Below, in pieces: positions 1-7,494 of a stretch of 64,000 nt of DNA (positions are counted from its first letter, which is position 1; the number at the start of each line of letters is the position of its first letter). Origin of the DNA: Natrinema salinisoli (GTDB taxonomy: Archaea > Halobacteriota > Halobacteria > Halobacteriales > Natrialbaceae); NCBI RefSeq assembly GCF_020405205.1, contig NZ_CP084469.1, forward strand, positions 62,001-126,000, read 5' to 3'. The position numbers and the translations under genes are program-made. Below the pieces are notes generated by a model. It saw only the letters and a list, made by a program, of their open reading frames with translations. It ran no database searches and was not told where the DNA came from.

Positions 1-703
1 CTGTGTCGGCCGTCGCCCAGTCGAACCCGCCGGCGGCGGTCAGCGCCGTCGCGATGTCGTAGGCACTCCCGTCCGGTTTCGTGATCCACTCGTCGCTCGA
101 CCCGGTAGCGACGACGTGCTTCGACTCGCCCGATCCCGCGACGCTCGCTCGATCGGCGTTCGTCCCGTGACCGAGGGCGAGGTCCGCCGCCACGTAGAGG
201 TCGTACTCGCTCGAGGCGTCGAACGTGACGTCCGCGAGGAGGGCCTCACCGGCTCGATCGGCGATGTATTCGACGGTGAGCGTCCAGTCGTGGTCCGGAT
301 TGACGCCGTCCGTGATCGTCCCTTCGAACACGAGCGCATCGTCCTCGACCATCGTCGCTCGCCGGTCGACCGGGTCCGTGCCGGTTCCGTCGTCCGTTCC
401 GTCGACGTCGTACGTCCGGGCCGCGTATCCGTCGCCGTCGGTGACGACGAACTCTATCGCGGTCGTGTTGACCAGATCGAGCCGCGGGAATCTGATCTCG
501 GTGATCGCCCCCGCCGTGATCGTGTACCAGACCCGCGGGAGGTCCGACATCGCGACGTCGTGGTCGTATGCCGTTACGAATCCCTTTCTTCGTCCGTGCG
601 GCCAGTACGACGACTCCGCTGCCGTGAGAGCCCCCTCCGCAACGCCGGTGAGCGACAGCCCGCCGGCGGCGGTGAGTCCCGTCATGAATTTTCGTCGTTG
701 CAT
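1..703 (-). CDS. GH15 glucoamylase/glucodextranase-type enzyme, N-terminal part (truncated by window edge)
   Basis: The reverse strand is open from an ATG at 703 to the window edge, giving about 234 residues. It starts with a twin-arginine signal (MQRRKFM followed by a Gly/Ala-rich hydrophobic stretch), so Tat export is likely. The mature start reads YWPHGRRKGFVTAYDHD, then beta-rich sequence with TDGVNPDHDWTLTVEY and DLALGHGTNAD. This resembles the N-terminal beta-sandwich domain of GH15 glucan 1,4-alpha-glucosidases and glucodextranases. The catalytic (alpha/alpha)6 barrel lies outside the window. Host gene, very GC-rich, unlike the element to the right. The overlapping plus-strand frames are shadows. 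Confidence 0.75.
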   Translation of the reverse strand, partial: MQRRKFMTGLTAAGGLSLTGVAEGALTAAESSYWPHGRRKGFVTAYDHDVAMSDLPRVWYTITAGAITEIRFPRLDLVNTTAIEFVVTDGDGYAARTYDVDGTDDGTGTDPVDRRATMVEDDALVFEGTITDGVNPDHDWTLTVEYIADRAGEALLADVTFDASSEYDLYVAADLALGHGTNADRASVAGSGESKHVVATGSSDEWITKPDGSAYDIATALTAAGGFDWATADT

Positions 704-898
704 CCGAACGGATCTGCCAGACGCGTTTTATTATATATGCTGAACGTTTTCATCAAATTTTATCCGCCGAATAAGTTAACTTCTTTGACCGCGTTGCTCG
801 GGTGCATATATGTCCAGAGAAGTCGCTCAGGATAGTGGGACCGGTCGGAAGCCGACGAATAGGCGATCGCGCTCGGACGAGGACGAACGAACGAGGTC

Positions 899-1750
899 TC
901 AGAGCCCGGGCATCTCGAGCGCGCCGCGTCCGACGATGAACGCCAGCGCGGCGAGAAACATCCCGTACTTGAGACGCGACTGACTGGCGGTCGGATCGTC
1001 GAAGCTCTCGTAGGCGGCGAAAAGCATGACGGCGTCAGCGGGGGCGACGATCAGCAGATACGGGACGCCGAAGTAGCCCCGGAGGAACGGAACGGGGCTC
1101 GCGAGGACGGCTATCACGAGCAGGACGGCGGCGACGACCAGCGCCCGGCGTTCGCCGATCGCGATCGGGAGCGTGTTTAATCCCTCCTCGCGATCGCCCT
1201 CGATGTCCTCGACGTCCTTGATGATCTCCCGCGTCAGGGTCGCAACCGCCGCGAGGACGAAGAGCACGACCGCGGGGCCGATCTCCTCGACCGCGGCAGC
1301 CCCGAAGAGGAACGTGCTGCCGACGAGGTAGGCGACGAGCGCGTTGCCGAGCCCGGGGAGTCCCTTGAAGAACTCCGTGTAGGCGATCAGCGCCAGGAGG
1401 TTCACCGTCGCGATGGCGATCGCCAGCGGGGGCAGCGTGAGCGCCAGGACGACCGCACCGGCGAAGAGAACGATACTGAACGCGAGCGCACCGCGCGGGC
1501 TCACCGCCCCGCGGGGAATCGCCCGCTCGGGTTGGTTGATCCGGTCGATCTCCCGATCGAAGTAGTCGTTGATCGCGTTCCCCGCACCGACCGCCAGCGC
1601 CGTGGCCCCGACCGCTGCAGCGACTGCGACGGGCGCCTCGGTCACGCCACCCGCGACGAACGCGCCGATAAACGTCAGCACGCTCGCCGCGACCACGTTC
1701 ACCGGCCGCGTCAACTCGAGCAACCCGCGACCCGTCTCCCCGGCTGTCAT
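899..1750 (-). CDS. UbiA-family geranylgeranylglycerol-phosphate geranylgeranyltransferase
   Basis: A 283-residue polytopic membrane protein. It carries the two aspartate-rich motifs of UbiA prenyltransferases: NDYFDREIDRINQPERAIPR near residues 61-80 and DVEDIEGDREEGLNTLP near 179-195. The membrane segments between them are Ala/Val/Leu-rich. Enzymes of this archaeal subgroup add the second geranylgeranyl chain to geranylgeranylglyceryl phosphate, forming the di-ether core of membrane lipids. Length and motif spacing are normal. The first ATG at 1750 gives a short polar N-terminus before the first helix. This is a housekeeping chromosomal gene and marks the host side of the integration site. 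Confidence 0.9.
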   Translation of the reverse strand: MTAGETGRGLLELTRPVNVVAASVLTFIGAFVAGGVTEAPVAVAAAVGATALAVGAGNAINDYFDREIDRINQPERAIPRGAVSPRGALAFSIVLFAGAVVLALTLPPLAIAIATVNLLALIAYTEFFKGLPGLGNALVAYLVGSTFLFGAAAVEEIGPAVVLFVLAAVATLTREIIKDVEDIEGDREEGLNTLPIAIGERRALVVAAVLLVIAVLASPVPFLRGYFGVPYLLIVAPADAVMLFAAYESFDDPTASQSRLKYGMFLAALAFIVGRGALEMPGL

Positions 1751-1874
1751 ACGCGGGAGTGCTCATGCGGGCTGGTTAAACGGTACGGTCCACCGCCGAT
1801 CGGGCGGGGATCACCGAGAATCGCAGGGCGTCGAGGCACGGACCGACGCCGTCACTGTCACATCGGCCGCGGTT

Positions 1875-2057
1875 TCAGCGCCACTCCTCGAGATCACAGA
1901 GGACGTCGTCCTCGATCTCGAGCCACTTGCTCACCCGGTCGTCACCGCTCGCATCCACCGGCACGGCGGTCCAGCTCCGATCGTCCTCGGAGAGTAACTC
2001 GAGGGGCGTCGTGCTGGATCGTGCCTCGTCCGGAGTGGAGGTCTCGGGGTCAGTCAT
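1875..2057 (-). CDS. Small acidic haloarchaeal protein (DUF7511-like)
   Basis: A 60-residue protein read from the ATG at 2057; a longer in-frame start exists at 2111 but adds an atypical Cys/hydrophobic leader. The sequence has TTPLELLSEDDRSWTAVP, then DDRVSKWLEIEDDVLCDLEEWR at the C-terminus. I recall this pattern from a family of roughly 60-residue haloarchaeal proteins of unknown function annotated as DUF7511; the name is from memory. An AT-rich promoter-like stretch (TATATA) lies just upstream at about 2075. It sits between the lipid gene and the tRNA and is probably host. Confidence 0.7.
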   Translation of the reverse strand: MTDPETSTPDEARSSTTPLELLSEDDRSWTAVPVDASGDDRVSKWLEIEDDVLCDLEEWR

Positions 2058-2200
2058 GACACGTATAGATGATGGAACTATATAACAAAGACCCCCGCAG
2101 GTGATTGTCACCGGGTGAGAATTCCTGGTGAGTGTTGGTGTCTACCGAAACCGGCTCGAATCGAGTGACTTATACGGACTCATCCGAAATGTAGCGACGC

Positions 2201-2275
2201 GGGCGCTTAGCTCAGCCTGGACAGAGTACTTGGCTTCGGACCAAGCTGCCGCGGGTTCAAATCCTGCAGCGCCCA
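2201..2275 (+). tRNA. tRNA-Arg (anticodon TCG)
   Basis: The cloverleaf can be drawn by eye. The acceptor stem GGGCGCT (2201-2207) pairs with AGCGCCC (2268-2274), followed by discriminator A at 2275. The D arm is TTAGCTCAGCC. The anticodon stem CTTGG/CCAAG closes loop CTTCGGA with anticodon TCG. The T arm contains GGGTTCAAATCC. No intron and no encoded CCA. Mobile-element sequence begins immediately 3' of it, which makes the tRNA 3' half the likely attachment site. Confidence 0.95.
2238..2275 (+). other. Probable attL (tRNA 3' half used by the element's integrase)
   Basis: Inferred from context: the 3' half of an intact tRNA-Arg gene is followed within about 315 bases by a convergently oriented tyrosine recombinase and lower-GC element genes. 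This is the usual layout for archaeal integrated elements that regenerate the tRNA on insertion. The exact core boundaries are a guess, because I could not find the matching attR repeat of the tRNA 3' end anywhere to the right in this window. Confidence 0.45.
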
Positions 2276-2589
2276 TCCGTTTTCCGAACGGTCCACATCC
2301 GACAGCCAGCGGCGGCTTCCTTATAAACAGCCGCCGCACAGCGCACGTGATTTCGTTCGATCACCGAACGCGGGTCTGCTCCGTCCTGCGATTCCGTACA
2401 TCCAAACACACCGTTCTCCCCCATAAGACCCCGGACGCGTCCAATCACTTCCACCACACCGTCCGAAAAAATCCCGAAGACGGCGTCTACCCCGGACTGC
2501 ACGCATACTACTCCCTCGTCCACGACCATATTAAGAGAGGAGAACCGGTTGGACAGGCAACCTCTCAGATACTACTGGAAAGAATTGGG
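2276..2589. other. Non-coding att-proximal region with inverted repeats
   Basis: I see no convincing gene between the tRNA and the integrase stop codon. The region holds a strong hairpin: GCGGCGGCT (2309-2317) and AGCCGCCGC (2329-2337) flank an 11-base loop containing the TATA-like string TTATAAAC. A second inverted repeat is CGTTCG (2354-2359) with CGAACG (2365-2370). These could be recombinase or excision-factor arm sites, or a tRNA transcription stop region. Function is not shown by the sequence alone. Confidence 0.4.
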
Positions 2590-3714
2590 CTAAAGATAGC
2601 CGGTGGCCTCGTCATCCTGCTGCTCGCGGAGCTGGTCGAACAGGTCGCGCTGGAGTTCACGCCGATCCGCCGCCGACCGCTCATCGTAATGCTTGTCGAT
2701 AATCTTCTCGCTGACATCACATCGATCACTGATCACTGACTTTGGCAATCCCAGACGCCGTAAATGGGTGATGTGGCCGTGCCGCGCCGAATAACAGGAG
2801 TGGCTGGACGGACACTTACTCGCATCGTCCATCGACTTCGCCGCCCGGCACGTCTCAACTGATTCTCCGTGTGGACACTCGTTGTTGATCGCGCACGGCC
2901 GACTCCATTTGTAGAACTGGCGGCGCATCACCGACTTCGACAAGCGGCCCTGCGATGACGTCAGTAACGGTTCCCGTCCGTATTCGTCGATGACCGGTTC
3001 CCGTTGGACGGTGATGTAGTTCTCAAGGACGGCAGCGACCGCGTCTGTAATCGGGACGTCTCCCTCTCCCTTTGATCCGTTCTTGAGCCGTGTCCCTGTC
3101 TCAGGCCGATGCCGGAACGACAGGTACGGGTCTTCTCCGATATGGACATCGGTGACATCGAGTGAGTGGATCGCGCCCGACCGCCGCCCGGTCCGGCAGT
3201 GCAGCAGCCACACAACGTGCTCGCAGCTGGCGTACTGGTACGTCTCCAAGTAGTCCAAGATCTCCGCCACGCGGTCCGGCTCTAATTCCACGTCTCGGAC
3301 GCCGTCGTCAGTCCCCAACTCTGGGATGAGAACGTTCTCACCCAGACCGGGCCGTACCGCCTCAATCGACTCCAAGTACCAGAGGAACGCCCGGAACAAC
3401 AGCATCTCATCCCGCATCGTCTTCGCGCTCAACGCATCACCCGCCGTCGCATCATCCCGCCGCCACACCCGGTAATCGTCCACGAAACGGCCGTCCAGTT
3501 CGTTCAAGTTCTCCACATCCCTTAGCTCACAGAACTCGAGGAAATACTGGAGTTTCCGCCGGTACTCATCCGCCGTGTTTTCCGTGATCTCCCCCTCCCG
3601 ACGCTTCAGATACCGTTCCACCCCCTCATCAGGAGATAACGGCTGTACCGACGGAGATACATCCTGCAACAGCTCCTGCAGTTCCGCGATGGTCATATCG
3701 TCGATCCCTTTCAT
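2590..3714 (-). CDS. Tyrosine recombinase / integrase (element integrase 1)
   Basis: A 374-residue site-specific recombinase, read towards the tRNA. Residues about 25-125 form an N-terminal SAM-like DNA-binding domain (YRRKLQYFLEFC). The catalytic domain begins near 145. The box I arginine is in LHCRTGRRSGAIHSLD (R178). Box II appears as SARHGHITHLRRLG (about 309-322), where the first His of the canonical HxxR is not obvious. The nucleophile tyrosine is in DKHYDE (Y343). Four cysteines near 274-307 (CPHGESVETC and CPSSHSC) form a zinc-binding-like insert before box II, seen in some haloarchaeal integrases. The ATG at 3714 begins MKGIDDM; M7 is an alternative. It carries one copy of the recurrent TGAGAACGTTCTCA palindrome, encoding ENVL. 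Confidence 0.88.
   Translation of the reverse strand: MKGIDDMTIAELQELLQDVSPSVQPLSPDEGVERYLKRREGEITENTADEYRRKLQYFLEFCELRDVENLNELDGRFVDDYRVWRRDDATAGDALSAKTMRDEMLLFRAFLWYLESIEAVRPGLGENVLIPELGTDDGVRDVELEPDRVAEILDYLETYQYASCEHVVWLLHCRTGRRSGAIHSLDVTDVHIGEDPYLSFRHRPETGTRLKNGSKGEGDVPITDAVAAVLENYITVQREPVIDEYGREPLLTSSQGRLSKSVMRRQFYKWSRPCAINNECPHGESVETCRAAKSMDDASKCPSSHSCYSARHGHITHLRRLGLPKSVISDRCDVSEKIIDKHYDERSAADRRELQRDLFDQLREQQDDEATGYL
3327..3340. repeat. TGAGAACGTTCTCA palindrome, copy 1
   Basis: A 14-base perfect palindrome inside the integrase gene (encodes ENVL). Identical copies occur at 19259, 24672, 46402 and 48566. Confidence 0.8.
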
Positions 3715-3899
3715 CTACCGCGTACGTACGTATTACACCGAGAAAAACGCGGTTTGAGCCATCACACCTCTCCGTGTCCACCGTACTTGTGGCGGACCAT
3801 CGCCTCCCTCGTGACTCACCGACAAATCTGTGAAAACACGGGGCTGTGACGGCCCACGAATTCGTTAATCTGGTACCGGTCTAAGCAAAGCTTGCAGCG

Positions 3900-4118
3900 A
3901 TGACCGATAACGAATTCACGTCCTCCGGCAACCCCGACATGTCGGAGTACGGCAAAACCATGACTGAACTGCCCGACTGGAAACAACCCGCCCCCCGCGG
4001 CACCCGATCGATGACCGTGGACCAGCTGAAACAGTACGGGGTGGAAGACCACATCGACCTTGACGAGACCGTGCTCATCCCGTCACAGCAGAACCTGCCT
4101 GAAGAGAAGTGGTACTAA
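3900..4118 (+). CDS. Small hypothetical protein
   Basis: A 72-residue acidic, hydrophilic protein beginning MTDNEFTSSGNPDMSEYGK and ending in SQQNLPEEKWY. No membrane segment, no cysteines and no recognisable motif. It lies divergent to the integrase with about 185 bases between the two starts and opens a run of closely spaced plus-strand genes. The reading frame has haloarchaeal codon bias (acidic residues, C/G third positions), which supports coding. Unknown role; a small regulator of the integrase or a control protein is possible but not shown. Confidence 0.55.
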   Translation: MTDNEFTSSGNPDMSEYGKTMTELPDWKQPAPRGTRSMTVDQLKQYGVEDHIDLDETVLIPSQQNLPEEKWY

Positions 4119-4173
4119 CGTAGGGCACCGCGAAACGTCCCACGGCCTTCCTTTTCGCTGAGACACCTGACAC

Positions 4174-4668
4174 ATGGACCTGACCTGGCTTATCCTCGAA
4201 GAAGAGTTCGTGATCGTGGCCGTGATCTGGGTCCCGATCCTCGTGTTCGCCCCGATCCATCACGCACGCGACTTCTGGCTCGGTGGTGCCCTTTGGCTGA
4301 TTGCCTCTGCCGGCGCAGCCATCACCGAATACGGTTCCAGCAGCGACACCCTGCTGATGGTCGGCGGCCAACTCCTCGTGTACACTCTGCTCTCCTCAAT
4401 CATCTTCGCCCGCGACTACACAGAGCCGGACAGCGACCTCGGTGCCGCCAACCGCCTCATCGGCATCGCCGCATACCTCGGTAAACTCACCAGCGACAAC
4501 ACCGGTCCACGACGCCCACAGCGCCAACCCCGCCAACCGGGACACCGCCAAAACAACCCGAACCAGCAGGACCAGGAACACTACGGCGCAACACCACCTC
4601 CCGACGAAATCCCGCAGAACGGGAACTTCGAAGACTTGGTGGACGAGATCGACGACTTCCGCGACTAG
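4174..4668 (+). CDS. Membrane protein with disordered linker and acidic C-terminal tail motif
   Basis: A 164-residue protein. Residues 5-100 carry about three membrane helices. Then comes a Pro/Gln/Asn-rich flexible stretch (RRPQRQPRQPGHRQNN) and a conserved-looking acidic tail NFEDLVDEIDDFRD. Almost the same tail ends the membrane protein at 21075-21593, and a related one lies near the end of the E1 protein at 21600-23096. The overall plan (helices, Q/P-rich linker, acidic tail) is the same as in the 21075 protein, so the two are probably functional paralogues. The tail would lie on the cytoplasmic side if it docks a soluble partner. Not recognised as a named family. Confidence 0.75.
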   Translation: MDLTWLILEEEFVIVAVIWVPILVFAPIHHARDFWLGGALWLIASAGAAITEYGSSSDTLLMVGGQLLVYTLLSSIIFARDYTEPDSDLGAANRLIGIAAYLGKLTSDNTGPRRPQRQPRQPGHRQNNPNQQDQEHYGATPPPDEIPQNGNFEDLVDEIDDFRD

Positions 4669-4749
4669 CTGCCGATTCACCGCGACCGTGGTGACCCACT
4701 GATCCTGCCACAAACCACCAGAGAAACCGGCTGCCTCGGAATTTGAAAC

Positions 4750-5019
4750 ATGGGACATACCGTATACCACGATATGGTTCAGGACCCGACCGCCATCAGG
4801 CTCCGCGACTGCGGCCACGTCGGCTACTATACCGGCGTCTGTCAGTACAAGGGCTGCGCATACAGCCTGTGCATGACCTGTAACTGGAGCTGTGAGGCGT
4901 GCGGCCGCACTCTTTGCCCGTTCCACCAGGACTGGATCGATGGCTGCGTGCTCTGCCCGGAAGACGCCAAAACGTACCGCATCCGACGACTGCTCCGCAC
5001 ACTCATCCCTTGGACCTGA
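4750..5019 (+). CDS. Cysteine-rich treble-clef/B-box-like zinc protein
   Basis: An 89-residue protein with twelve Cys/His residues in close pairs: C21, H23, C31, C36, C41, C44, C48, C51, C56, H59, C66 and C69. The segment CEACGRTLCPFHQDWIDGCV has the spacing C-x2-C-x4-C-x2-H-x6-C-x2-C, a cross-brace pattern like B-box, IBR or RING folds. The C-terminus is basic and hydrophobic (IRRLLRTLIPWT). Its stop codon at 5019 is three bases before the next gene, whose protein shares the same zinc pattern, so the two are co-transcribed and probably work together. A role in protein-protein contacts or in the element's ubiquitin-like pathway is inference only. Confidence 0.7.
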   Translation: MGHTVYHDMVQDPTAIRLRDCGHVGYYTGVCQYKGCAYSLCMTCNWSCEACGRTLCPFHQDWIDGCVLCPEDAKTYRIRRLLRTLIPWT

Positions 5020-5022
5020 ACG

Positions 5023-5622
5023 ATGGTTGACGACGACACCACACCCGGGCTCGACATCGGGACCGGATTCGAAAAGGAAGAGACCGAACACTTCGCCGAA
5101 CGCGGCACCGACATCGTCTACCACAAGGAGAAGACGGTGGACCCGGCGACCGGCCGCATCGAAATCAAATCGAAGTCACATCCGATCTGCACCTGCGGCA
5201 CTCCCCACGTCAAGGTCGATGAGGACACGTACTATGCGTACCGCTGCGCCGAATGCGACAATCTGTCCTGCCCCGAGTGCATTATCAAGCTACAGCGCCG
5301 CCGCTACTGCCCGCAGTGCGTGGAAACCGCGTACAGCATGGATCGCCGCGTCTTCTGGTTCCTGCTCTACATCAACCACGACCAGCTGGACGCCGACGAC
5401 CTCATTCAGGTCGACGCGGTCGAGGACGGCACCGATGTTGTCGTGGACCGTGCCGCGTCCACGCTCAGCGACCACGGCTACATCACCGACGACGGCCATG
5501 ACCTGAGTCCGGCCGGGACGGAGGCACTGGCCGCTGGCAAGAAACTGTACGAGGACGATCCTGACGTCAAATCCACCTTGGAAACGCTCCGCGTCCAGGA
5601 GGTCGCCAACCCCGACATCTGA
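5023..5622 (+). CDS. RING/IBR-like zinc protein with C-terminal winged-helix-like region
   Basis: A 199-residue protein. The zinc region spans residues 56-99: C56, C58 and H62, then CAECDNLSCPECI (C75, C78, C83, C86) and YCPQC (C96, C99). The C-x2-C-x4-C-x2-C-x9-C-x2-C spacing matches the upstream protein at 4750-5019. Residues about 105-180 look like a winged helix: STLSDHGYITDDGHDLSPAG resembles a recognition helix plus wing. The pair could be regulators, or zinc adaptors in the E1/E2 pathway encoded at 21.6-24 kb; no ligase activity can be claimed from sequence. Stop-to-start spacing of three bases implies tight coupling with the upstream gene. Confidence 0.7.
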   Translation: MVDDDTTPGLDIGTGFEKEETEHFAERGTDIVYHKEKTVDPATGRIEIKSKSHPICTCGTPHVKVDEDTYYAYRCAECDNLSCPECIIKLQRRRYCPQCVETAYSMDRRVFWFLLYINHDQLDADDLIQVDAVEDGTDVVVDRAASTLSDHGYITDDGHDLSPAGTEALAAGKKLYEDDPDVKSTLETLRVQEVANPDI

Positions 5623-5702
5623 AACTCGTTCCACCCATGCTCCAGACCGGAACCACCGAATCACAGTATAAAACTTGACACCCATGACGGCCCCACTCCA
5701 CG

Positions 5703-6596
5703 ATGATCCACACGGACACGATCCCTGACGCACTGAAAGCCCGCGACCAGTGGATTTGCTGGAAAGAAGAACAGCGCGACGGGAAACCGACCAAAGTCCC
5801 CATTGACCCAGTGAACGACGGCTACGCTTCCGTCAGTGATCCGAACACGTGGGCAACCTACAGCGCCGCGGAGACCTACTACGACCTCAACGAGGACGTG
5901 GACGGCCTCGGATACGTCTTCACCGCGAACGGACCGTACACCGGTGTCGATATCGACGATGCCCGTAACCAGGTCAGTGCGATGTTGGAGGAATGGGTGG
6001 TCGACGTACTGATGACGCTCCAGTCGTACACGGAACGCAGTCCGAGCGGCACCGGCTACCACGTCATCGTCGAAGGCGCGGTGCCGGGGGGTGGGAACCG
6101 ACGCGACCAACTCGAGATGTATGACGACTCCCGGTTCTTCACGGTGACTGGCGATCACGTCGACGGCACACCCGGAACGATCGAGGACCGCAGTGAGGAA
6201 CTGCAGGAATTGCACGCTGAGTATATCGCGGACGACACAGGGCAGTCCGACTACTCGGAACCGGACACCATTGAGATCACCCTTTCCGACGCAGAACTCC
6301 TCAAGAAAGCGGTCAACGCCTCGAACGGCGACAAATTCCGGACACTGTGGAACGGCGACATCTCCGGCTATCCCAGCCACAGTGAAGCCGACCTGGCGCT
6401 CTGTAACCTGTTAGCGTACTGGACCGGCGGCGACCAGCAACGCATGGAGCGGCTATTCTCCAAGAGCGGATTGGTGCGGGAGAAATGGCAGGAGCGGCCG
6501 GACTACCGGGAACGGACCATCAAGAAGGCGATCCGCGACGTGACTAACTACTACGAGCCTCAGTCTGAACGATCGGACTCTGCCTCTACCGATTGA
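5703..6596 (+). CDS. NrS-1-family primase-polymerase (prim-pol)
   Basis: A 297-residue replication protein. The N-terminus LKARDQWICWKEEQRDGKPT and the acidic metal-binding motif YTGVDIDDA (about residues 79-87) are typical of archaeo-eukaryotic prim-pol domains of phage NrS-1 type. SGTGYHVIVEG (about 116-126) and YDDSRFFTVTGDHVDG (about 140-155) supply the remaining catalytic elements. The C-terminal part (RMERLFSKSGLVREKWQERP) is the helical PriCT-like module characteristic of this family. A helicase domain, present in long versions, is absent. A TATA-like GTATAAAAC at 5665-5673 precedes the start. It probably primes replication of the excised element together with Orc1/Cdc6. Confidence 0.82.
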   Translation: MIHTDTIPDALKARDQWICWKEEQRDGKPTKVPIDPVNDGYASVSDPNTWATYSAAETYYDLNEDVDGLGYVFTANGPYTGVDIDDARNQVSAMLEEWVVDVLMTLQSYTERSPSGTGYHVIVEGAVPGGGNRRDQLEMYDDSRFFTVTGDHVDGTPGTIEDRSEELQELHAEYIADDTGQSDYSEPDTIEITLSDAELLKKAVNASNGDKFRTLWNGDISGYPSHSEADLALCNLLAYWTGGDQQRMERLFSKSGLVREKWQERPDYRERTIKKAIRDVTNYYEPQSERSDSASTD

Positions 6597-6975
6597 CTGC
6601 CTGTTCCAGCAATTGTTCTGCCTCGCACAGTTCCGCCAGCTCCGCCTCCAGTTCCAGTACTGCGTCCTCCAATCGCTGCATATCGTCCGCGAACCGTTCC
6701 CGCGTCTCCCGCAGATCGCTGCACAGCCGTTCCCGCCGCCGCTTCAACTGCTGCTTCCGATCCCGCGTCGGACTACTCCGCGTCAACTGATGCTCGACAT
6801 CCTGGAGTTCGTCCTGCAACATCTGTACGGCTGACTCGTACGTCTCTGTGCGGCGTCGGATCTGTACCTGTTTCGCTTCAAGCTGCCGTTGCAGGCGGTC
6901 CTTTTCGGCTTCCGTCGTTTCGACAATGTAGCCCTGCCAGTCGAACGAGGCGTCCGGCCCCCCACTCCGTTGCAT
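6586..6975 (-). CDS. Coiled-coil protein
   Basis: A 129-residue protein that is almost entirely heptad-like coiled coil: KDRLQRQLEAKQVQIRRR near residues 26-43 and FADDMQRLEDAVLELEAELA near 94-113, with Lys/Arg/Glu-rich helices between. No enzymatic motif. It converges on the primase gene and overlaps its 3' end by 11 bases. The short globular N-terminus (FDWQGYIVETTEAE) may be a small beta hairpin. Function unknown; such proteins often dimerise or scaffold DNA-protein complexes. Confidence 0.65.
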   Translation of the reverse strand: MQRSGGPDASFDWQGYIVETTEAEKDRLQRQLEAKQVQIRRRTETYESAVQMLQDELQDVEHQLTRSSPTRDRKQQLKRRRERLCSDLRETRERFADDMQRLEDAVLELEAELAELCEAEQLLEQAVNR

Positions 6976-7046
6976 ACCTGCACAGTGTGTGGACAGGAAT
7001 TAACAGATAGTATGGAAATCAGGGAGCAACCGGAACCGGAACAAAT

Positions 7047-7418
7047 CTACTCAGAACCGGAGGCATCGAAATACTCTACACCGGAAGCAAACTCGTGAAC
7101 GTGGTCCTCACCATCGACCACAATCTCATCACAGTCAGGAGCCTCGCAGACGTGGTGCTGTTCCAGTGCGGTGCGTCCCTGTTCCGTCGTTTTATATCCG
7201 ATCACCAGGTCGCGGTTGAGGGTATCAGGGCTGAGGATACAGGATACAAGCAGCCCATCGTCCTGCAGATCGTTGACGCGGCGGCCGATCGTCTGGATCG
7301 ATTTCTTCCCGAGGGTGTTGTGTAGCGCTGTTTTCCATAACGGGTTCTGCGTGAGAATGGCGAGGATTTCGAGGTCGAGTTCGTCTAATTTCCGTACCTG
7401 CGTCGATGTGTTACTCAT
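7047..7418 (-). CDS. Winged-helix transcriptional regulator
   Basis: A 123-residue protein. Residues 12-65 form a winged helix: LDELDLEILAILTQNPLWKT, then KSIQTIGRRVNDLQDDGLL as recognition helix and wing. The C-terminal part has C-x4-C and His residues (HHVCEAPDCDE, then DHVHEF), possibly a small zinc site. This layout resembles repressor-type haloarchaeal virus regulators. It stands between the coiled-coil gene and Orc1/Cdc6 on the minus strand. An A+T-rich stretch with TTAATCTTAAAA lies just upstream at 7438. It is a candidate copy-number or lysogeny-type regulator; target sites unknown. Confidence 0.7.
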   Translation of the reverse strand: MSNTSTQVRKLDELDLEILAILTQNPLWKTALHNTLGKKSIQTIGRRVNDLQDDGLLVSCILSPDTLNRDLVIGYKTTEQGRTALEQHHVCEAPDCDEIVVDGEDHVHEFASGVEYFDASGSE

Positions 7419-7494
7419 AGATAGTGACTAAACAGATGTTAATCTTAAAAAATCACAGGCGCACTTCCGCTGGAAAACACCGTGTGGCACGCGC

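Noticed and set aside
116-835. Plus-strand 239-residue open frame over the first gene
   Set aside because: It is the antisense of the GH15-type gene in very GC-rich DNA, with an Arg/Val-rich product and no motif. The minus-strand frame has a Tat signal and a recognisable domain.
810-1300. Leaderless small plus-strand gene starting at ATG 810
   Set aside because: The frame quickly enters antisense of the UbiA gene and shows no independent coding support.
2128-2739. Plus-strand 203-residue frame covering the tRNA and integrase end
   Set aside because: It runs through the tRNA gene and antisense to the integrase; no coding character.
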